A DNA stretch of 9,229 nucleotides from Methylovulum sp. (lineage in GTDB: Bacteria > Pseudomonadota > Gammaproteobacteria > Methylococcales > Methylomonadaceae): the NCBI GenBank assembly GCA_028713595.1, contig JAQTNZ010000063.1, positions 1-9,229 of the forward strand, written 5' to 3'. The notes beneath the pieces were generated by a model. That model saw nothing but the letters and a program-made list of their open reading frames with translations, was not told the origin of the DNA and ran no database searches. The translations under genes were made by a program, and so were the position numbers. Every line of letters begins with the position of its first letter. Position 1 is the first letter of the stretch. Positions 1 to 7,000 of the stretch are shown piece by piece.

Positions 1-1056
1 GGCAACCCCCGCCGCCAATAAAGGATGGCCGATATTGCTTTTCACCGAACCTAGGGCGCAATAACGGCGTTTTTCGGTAAAGTGCCGGAAGCTAGCGGTC
101 AAGGCTTCAATTTCAATAGGATCGCCCAGTTGCGTACCCGTGCCATGCGCCTCAAGCATCTGGATGGTTTCGGGGTTAATGCCGTAGCGTTGGTAAATAT
201 CCTGCTCCAACCGCGCTTGGGATTTTGCATTCGGTGCGGTCATACCGTTAGATTTGCCGTCATGGTTGACCCCCCACCCACGGATAACCCCATAGATAGC
301 GTCACCGTCCTTTTCGGCATCTTCCAGACGTTTTAGCATCACCACGCCCACGCCTTCGCTGGGGACAAAGCCATCAGCGCGTTGGTCAAAACTGTAACAA
401 TGTCCAGTTGGCGAAAACACCCCCGCCGCCGTGCCCATGACATAAAAAGTCGGGTCTACTATCACGCTGACCCCACCAGCCAAGGCCAAATCGCTGCCGC
501 CAGAACGCAAGCTGTCACAGGCATGGGCGATGGCCACCAAAGACGACGAGCAAGCCGTATCTATCGCCATGCTGGGGCCTTGCAAATTCAGCACATAGGA
601 AATCCGCGCAGCCAAGAATGAAGTCGCCCCGCCGGTCAGCATTTGCACACCTAGGGTTTTGTCTTGGCTCAGGTTTTCATAATTATTGTTGGCACAACCG
701 ACAAACACGCCGCATTTACTGCCTGACAAGCGGGCCGGCGCGTAAGCGGCATCTTCGATACAATGCCAACATGCCTGTAAAAACAGGCGTTGTTGCGGAT
801 CCATCAATTCCGCTTCACGCGGGGAAATATTGAAAAAGAAAGGGTCGAACTGGTCTATGTCCGCCAATGCCCCCATCCATTTGCAATCGGTTTTGCCGGG
901 CATGGCCGGAGCCGGTTGGTAATAATCGGCAATCCGCCAGCGCTCAGGTGGAACTTCCTCAATACAATCCCTGCCCTGCACTAGGTTATCCCAAAATTCG
1001 GCCAAAGTTTTGGCTTTTGGAAATTGTCCGGCCATGCCGATAATGGCAATCGCCGA
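1..1056 (-). other. Ketosynthase domain KS3, N-terminal about 352 residues (cut by window edge)
   Basis: KS3 is the condensing domain that receives the module B product. It begins at SAIAIIGMAGQFPKA. Catalytic Cys is in DTACSSSLVAIAHA (552-550), the first His in LEAHGTGTQLGDP (147-145) and the second His in VKSNIGHPLLAAG (27-25), so all three catalytic residues are already inside the window. It reads NHDGKSNGMTAPN where KS1 and KS2 read NHGG, and it has CANNNYENL and DKTLGVQMLTG segments not seen in the other two. It is therefore a more distant paralogue, probably of a different substrate clade. The remaining 80 or so residues and the rest of the module lie outside the window. Confidence 0.94.
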
Positions 1057-4000
1057 AGTGGGCTGATCCGGTTTAGGTGGCGCGGTATCGTTAGCGGCAC
1101 TGGCGCTTTGCCCCAGCGGCGGCGGTACTGGTGGAGCTTGCTGCCCTAAAGGCGGGATCGCCTTGGCTTCGGATATAACTGGCTGTGGACGGGCCAAATT
1201 TTCTGGCTTGACCAGTTGTTTACCAACCTGAACCGCAAATTCTTCCAAGGTCGGGTAACTGTATATCTCGGTCGCCCGCAATTTCAAACCCAATAAGGTA
1301 TTGATACGGGTAACCCACAGCACCCCGCTAATCGAGTTCAGACCCAAATCCTTAAACTGCATGTCATCTTCAAGCTGTGCCAGCGGAATTTGTAACTCCT
1401 CGGCCAAACTTTGCCGTAGCGTGGCCAGCAATTGCGCATTGGCGGAAGACATCGTCACAGACGGCAAAGGCTCCGATCTCTCCTGCAACAAAGGCTTAAC
1501 GGCGATGATACCGGCATGTTCCAGGCCTGCCAACGCCGTGCCCTTGCATTCGGGGAAAATATCCGACCCTTCAAACCCGCATTGTTCAACCAAAAAGCCA
1601 GCGGCAAGGCATTCCCGACTGAGAATATCGGGGTCTAAAGGATTTACACAGCGCGGCCCTTGTTGCGCCTGCGGGGTGTTGAGCAGCGCAGGGACATCGG
1701 CAATAAAACCGGGCCATACATCACCCGATTGTTTACGCGCCGCATAAACCTCCGCCGTCACCCGCCAATAACCGACATAAGGGCTATCGGTGACCACAAA
1801 CAGCTTGCCGCCCGGTTGTAGCCAGCGATACATTTTTTGCAAGGTCAACCGGATCGCCTCAGGTGGCAAAAAGTGCAACACCCGACAGGCATGGATAGCG
1901 TTAAAACGGTTATCTGCAAAATCTATATCCGGCAACATCCCTGTTTGCGTGGCAATACGCCCCCGTGCCGTCTCGCTGAGACGCTGCAACAAAATATCCA
2001 GATGTTGCACTTCCATATCCACGGCCAGCACTTTAGCGCCTTGCTCCAAAGCGGCGATACTGGCAATGCCGTAAGCACAGCCAATGTCCAATACCTCACC
2101 CTGGGCCTTGCCGGAAAAATCGGCAAAGGCTTTGGAATAAGACAGCAAAGTCTCCAGCATATAGCCCGTCCGGTTTAGGGTCGGGATCAGTCCGGTGATT
2201 TGCTCAGGCATCGCCGATTTGAGGCGAAGCAACACATCATCCGATTTCAATACCGAAACCTGCGCCACAGGTACAGCCGTGTAGTCTTGCAAGCTGCGCA
2301 AAACAATCGCCTTAGGTTTTTCTAATGGGCTAACAGACTTGTCGCCGCCGATAGCCGCTGGTATTGCAGGGCTATGTAAACTTTTGGCGACTGTGGCTGC
2401 TTGCCGTTCCAGCCAATAACGCTCTTTTGCAAAGGGATAAGTAGGCAAATTAATCCGGCGGCGTGGAGCGTAGCAATACAACCTGTGCCAATCCACTGCC
2501 AACCCTTTAACCCAAAGCTCGGCAACGGTCGCGTATTCGCCCAAGGCCAACCCTTGCTCAAGCCTAGTGGCATCTTCGGCAGTGACCGCCTCTGGCCGAC
2601 GTTTGACATGGCCGCGATAGACCGCTTTTATCTCAGTTTGCCCAGCGACAACTCCGGCCAATTTTTGCTCCAGCTCGCTAAGTGAAGAGGCCACCACCGC
2701 CAAACGCTCCGCCATTGCCTTGCGGCCTATTTGTAAGGTATAAGCCATATCCGGCAGAGACACGGACAGGCCGCCGCTAGGGAGGATTGCCGTCACCAGG
2801 GCGGCTATGGAATTTTGTCGCAAACAGCTTTGCGTATCGACAGCCAAAGTCGACTCTTGGCGTAGCCGCTCCAACAATTGCAAGCGTTGCCCATAGTCCA
2901 AACCATAACTTTCAAAATCCTGATCCGCATCAATATCCGCCACGCTCACTTGTAAAATATCCGCCAACAGTATACGAATGGTTTCCGCCAGCTGCTGTGC
3001 AGTCGGGGTAGTGTGGCCTTGGCCGCCCCGAACAAAGGCCAACAACTTGTCGGCATAAGCCAATAGACGTTCTGGATTTTGTGCGGACAAGACAATCACA
3101 ACGGGCTTATCCTGAACAGCCGTGGTAGGAACTGACGGCGGGCCATATTCTTCCAACACCAAATGCGCATTCACGCCGCCAAAACCAAACGAACTGACCC
3201 CGGCACGGCGTGGTAGCCAATGCCCGTCATCATCACGCAGGGCTTGCCACGCTTGGGTTTCCTGCACCAGATAAAAGGGGCTGTCCGCCAATTGGACATA
3301 AGGGTTAACCGTGGTGCAATGCAGGTTTTTTATCAGGGTCTTATGCTTAAGCTGCAATAACACCTTAATCACCCCGACTACCCCGGCAGCCAGTTCCAAA
3401 TGTCCGATATGGGTTTTCACCGTACCGACACCGCAATGCGCCGTGGTGGCCTGTGGTGCGGCCACATCTTGATACAACTCGGCAAAAGCCGCTTTCAGGC
3501 CATTAATTTCGACCGGATCGCCCAGTTCCGTACCCGTACCGTGGGCTTCGATATAAGTGACCGTGCGCGGGTCTATACCTGCCTTGCGGTAAGCGGTTTT
3601 CACCACCGCCGCTTGGGCTTTGGGATTGGGAGCGGTCAGGGAATTGGCGCGGCCACCATGATTGATGGCGCTGGCACGCAACACCCCATAAATCGGGTCG
3701 CCATCCTGTTGGGCCACCGCCAGCTTTTTCAGCACCAGCATCCCCACGCCTTCACCACGCACATAGCCATCGGCGTGCTGGGCAAAGGTTTTGCAACGCC
3801 CGTCTGCACAAAGCATCCCGGCACGGTTAAAACTGATATGCAAGTCAGGTGTGACGATGGTGTTGATACCGCCGGCAATCGCCAAATCACAATCACCTGC
3901 CAGCAACGCCTGCATCGCCTTGTGTATCGCCACCAAAGACGACGAACAGGACGTTTCAATAGGCTCGCTAGGGCCATGTATGTCCAAGAAATAACTCATA

Positions 4001-7000
4001 CGGTTAGGCCCTAAAGAAGGGACGCTACCCGTCGAGCCATAAGCGTCCGCCACCGCCTCGCCATCGCCTACATTTTTACCGTAACCGCTATGGGTCGTGC
4101 CGACAAAAATCCCTGCCAAACTACCCGCCAAGGTGTCCGCCGAATAACCGGCATCTTCTATCGCCAACCAGACATATTGCATCAACAAGCGTTGTTGCGG
4201 ATCCATTTGTAAAGCTTCACGCGGGGCGATACCGAAAAACAGCGAGTCAAATTCAGCGACACCGTTGATAAAACCACCCCATTTGATGTTAGTCTTACCA
4301 CTCTCTTGATGGGGGTCGCCGTAAAGTGCCCGCCAATCCCAGCGCTCTGAAGGGATTTCACTGATGCAATCCTTACCCGCCAATAGATTTTGCCAAAACG
4401 CCTCAACATCATCAGCCATAGGGAAACGTCCGCTGATACCAATAACCGCTATTGCATCAACTGGAGGCGGTGAGGGTGTCCTGTCCGCCTCGCTAGCACC
4501 AGACGGTGATAACGCCGGAGCCGCAACGGTTTTTTCTGATTTTTCTGTTACCGTTTTTTCTGCGTCTAAGGGCGGTATCAGCGATCCGTCCACACTTTGG
4601 CTAATGGCTTGTTCCTGAAACTCAACGCTAAACGCCGCCGCTTGCCACTCCGCCAGATAATCGGCAAAACTGGCGATAGTCGGATATTCAAAAAATACCG
4701 TGGGCATCAATTCTAGGGCATAACGGCGGTTCAGACGGTTGGCGAACTCCGTCAGCGTCAAGGAATCAAAACCGTATTCACTAAATTCTGTCGAGTTATC
4801 CAAGTCTTCGGGCTTGACTTGTAAAATCTCGGAAATTGCACCCATCAATGCCTGCCCGATATGCTCGGACAAGCCCCGTTTAGGTAAGAGATTGGCGGGG
4901 CTGGCCACTGCCGTAACGATTTTGGCAGGGAACAAGTGTTGTTGCAATTGCGTGGCCGCACCGTACAGTACCAACAGTTGCGGCACTTGTAAGGCCAAGC
5001 CCTGATACAAAACCTCAATGCCGATGGCGGTGGGCACGGCGACCATGCCAGTTTTGCCGTACAATTGCTTAAGCACCTCACCATCGACTTGCATCCCGCC
5101 AAATTGCCATAACGGCCAATTGACCGACAAGGTTTGCCCATAGCACAAACCTTCGGCAACCCGTTGCTGGCGGGTATGAGCATAGGCATCCATAAAGGCA
5201 TTGGCCGCCGCATAATCGCTTTGTCCGGCATTGCCCAAACTTCCGGCCACCGAGGAAAACAAGACAAAAAAATCCAAACGCAAATGGCGGGTCGCCTGAT
5301 CCAAATGAACGGTTCCAGCCACTTTTGCCGCCAATACCTGAGCAAACTCAGTGGCGGATTTCTTGGCCAGATAACGGTCTTTGATGATACCTGCACAGTG
5401 GATAATCCCGTTAGGTTTAGCCTTTGCCGCCATCGCCTCGGCCCAAGCCTCCACCGCCGCCCCATCGGCAAGGTCAACTTGGGCGTAAGTGACCTGCGCG
5501 CCCAACGCTTCCAGCTCAGCTAGCTGTTGGCGTTGGCTTGCGGTCAGTTCGGAGCGCCCTGTCAATACCAACGTGACTTGGCTGACCTTACTGGCAATGT
5601 CTTTGGCAATCAGCAAACCTAAGCCACCTGCCCCGCCCATCAACCAATACACACCCCGCTCCCGCCAAGGCAAAGGGTTAGTGGCAGGGGTAAAGTTTAG
5701 TTTCGCCCACGTTTTGATCTGGCGTAAGCCGTTCAGATAACGTACTTCGCTATGCTCAGGATGGTTAATATTCTCGCGGATAATGCCCAGCAGGCTATCG
5801 GGCGAGGCGTGGGCAGAAACGGTCAGCACTTGCCCGATAATCTGTGGATGTTCCAAATGTACGGTTTTCAATAGGCCCGCCAATCCGGCCAGACCCACCA
5901 ACTCGGCAGTATCCGGCAGCAGCAATTGAATCATAACCTTATCCGGTTTACTGACGAGTATCTGCTGTACCGTTTGCAAAATTTGCAAAGATAATGCGGT
6001 ATAACATTCCGCCAAGGCCGCCACAGACCCCTCCAAAGGCTGCCAAACTAGGTGCGGGAACTGCGCCAGGATTTGCTGGATGGGGCATTGCGGTAAAGCG
6101 TAAGCCATTAGCCAATGTTGGGTATAAACAACATCAGCCGCCCCTGCGGGCGCATCCTGCCATACGGGTTGGTACAACAAGGTGTCATGACGTATTGGCG
6201 ATGTTTGCGTGTCCATAGCGCGTGCCGAAAAACCGCGCAGTTGCACACAAACTTCCCCGTTTTCAGCACACAGGTCAATAGCCAGTTTTGAGTTGCCGAC
6301 TACAGTCGTTTCGCCATCGCTGTAGCGTAACCACGCCCATAATGTTGGCGGACACGCCGCAAAAATCACCAGCTCTTCCAAGGCAAACGGTACGGCGGCT
6401 TGTAATGAAGCTGGCACACTATTGGTGCGCAAGGCGGCAACGGCTTCCGGCAATAAACCCACAGTGGCTTGTAAGGCGGCATCCATTAGGCTAGGGTGCA
6501 GGACAAATTGTGGCTGGGTTACCAATACCGAGGCAGGTAAACGCAATTTTGCCAACACTTGCCGCTCACCCATAGCGAGGCCTTCTATCGCTTGGTGCGC
6601 AGGGCCATAAGCCAAACCTATGGCATTGAACAGACGGTAACATTGCTCGGCATTGCTGTGCCATTGCCCTATTTCCGTCTGGAGCTGGGCAATATCCACC
6701 CGTGGCGGAGCGGCGGCAGGCGCACGGCTGGCAATGCCACGGCAATGGATGAGCTGTTCGCCGCCATTGACGGTGTAAATCTCATAATGGCTACGCGGCA
6801 AGCCGTTTATCGGCCAAGCGATATGCAGTTCCTGAGGTGTTGCGCCAACCGCCAAGGGGCGTAGCCAGAGCACATTCTGAAGACGGATCGCCGAAGGCTG
6901 GCCAACCTCTTCAGCCGCCGCGAAGGCCGCACGGGCCATTTCCAAATAAGCGACCCCAGGCAATAGGCGTTGCCCATGCACTTGATGATCGGCCAAAAAG

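Noticed and set aside
1057..1215. Possible gene boundary (stop, promoter, new start) between ACP and KS3
   Set aside because: The frame continues without a stop through the Pro-rich linker in the same phase, so it is an intra-protein linker. The same holds at the other two ACP-KS junctions.
1301..2178. Plus-strand open frames opposite the methyltransferase and ACP
   Set aside because: They are Cys- and Arg-rich shadows without family motifs. The minus strand has a continuous MT and ACP here.
2212..2412. Possible cryptic KR or DH in module B
   Set aside because: Only about 67 residues lie between the KS linker and the MT, with no NADPH glycine motif and no HxxxGxxxxP motif.
2782..3000. Possible second functional ACP in module B
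   Set aside because: The attachment serine is replaced by Tyr at 2895-2893, so it is reported as a degenerate ACP-like domain instead.
3400..4014. Plus-strand open frame of 204 codons
   Set aside because: It lies opposite the core of KS2, whose catalytic Cys, both His residues and full fold read on the minus strand. The plus-strand translation has no recognisable motif and is an antisense shadow.
4845..5477. Minus-strand open frame of 210 codons in another frame
   Set aside because: It overlaps the KR catalytic half and ACP in a different phase. Its translation is rich in Trp, Arg and Cys with no domain, while the main frame gives intact KR and ACP motifs.
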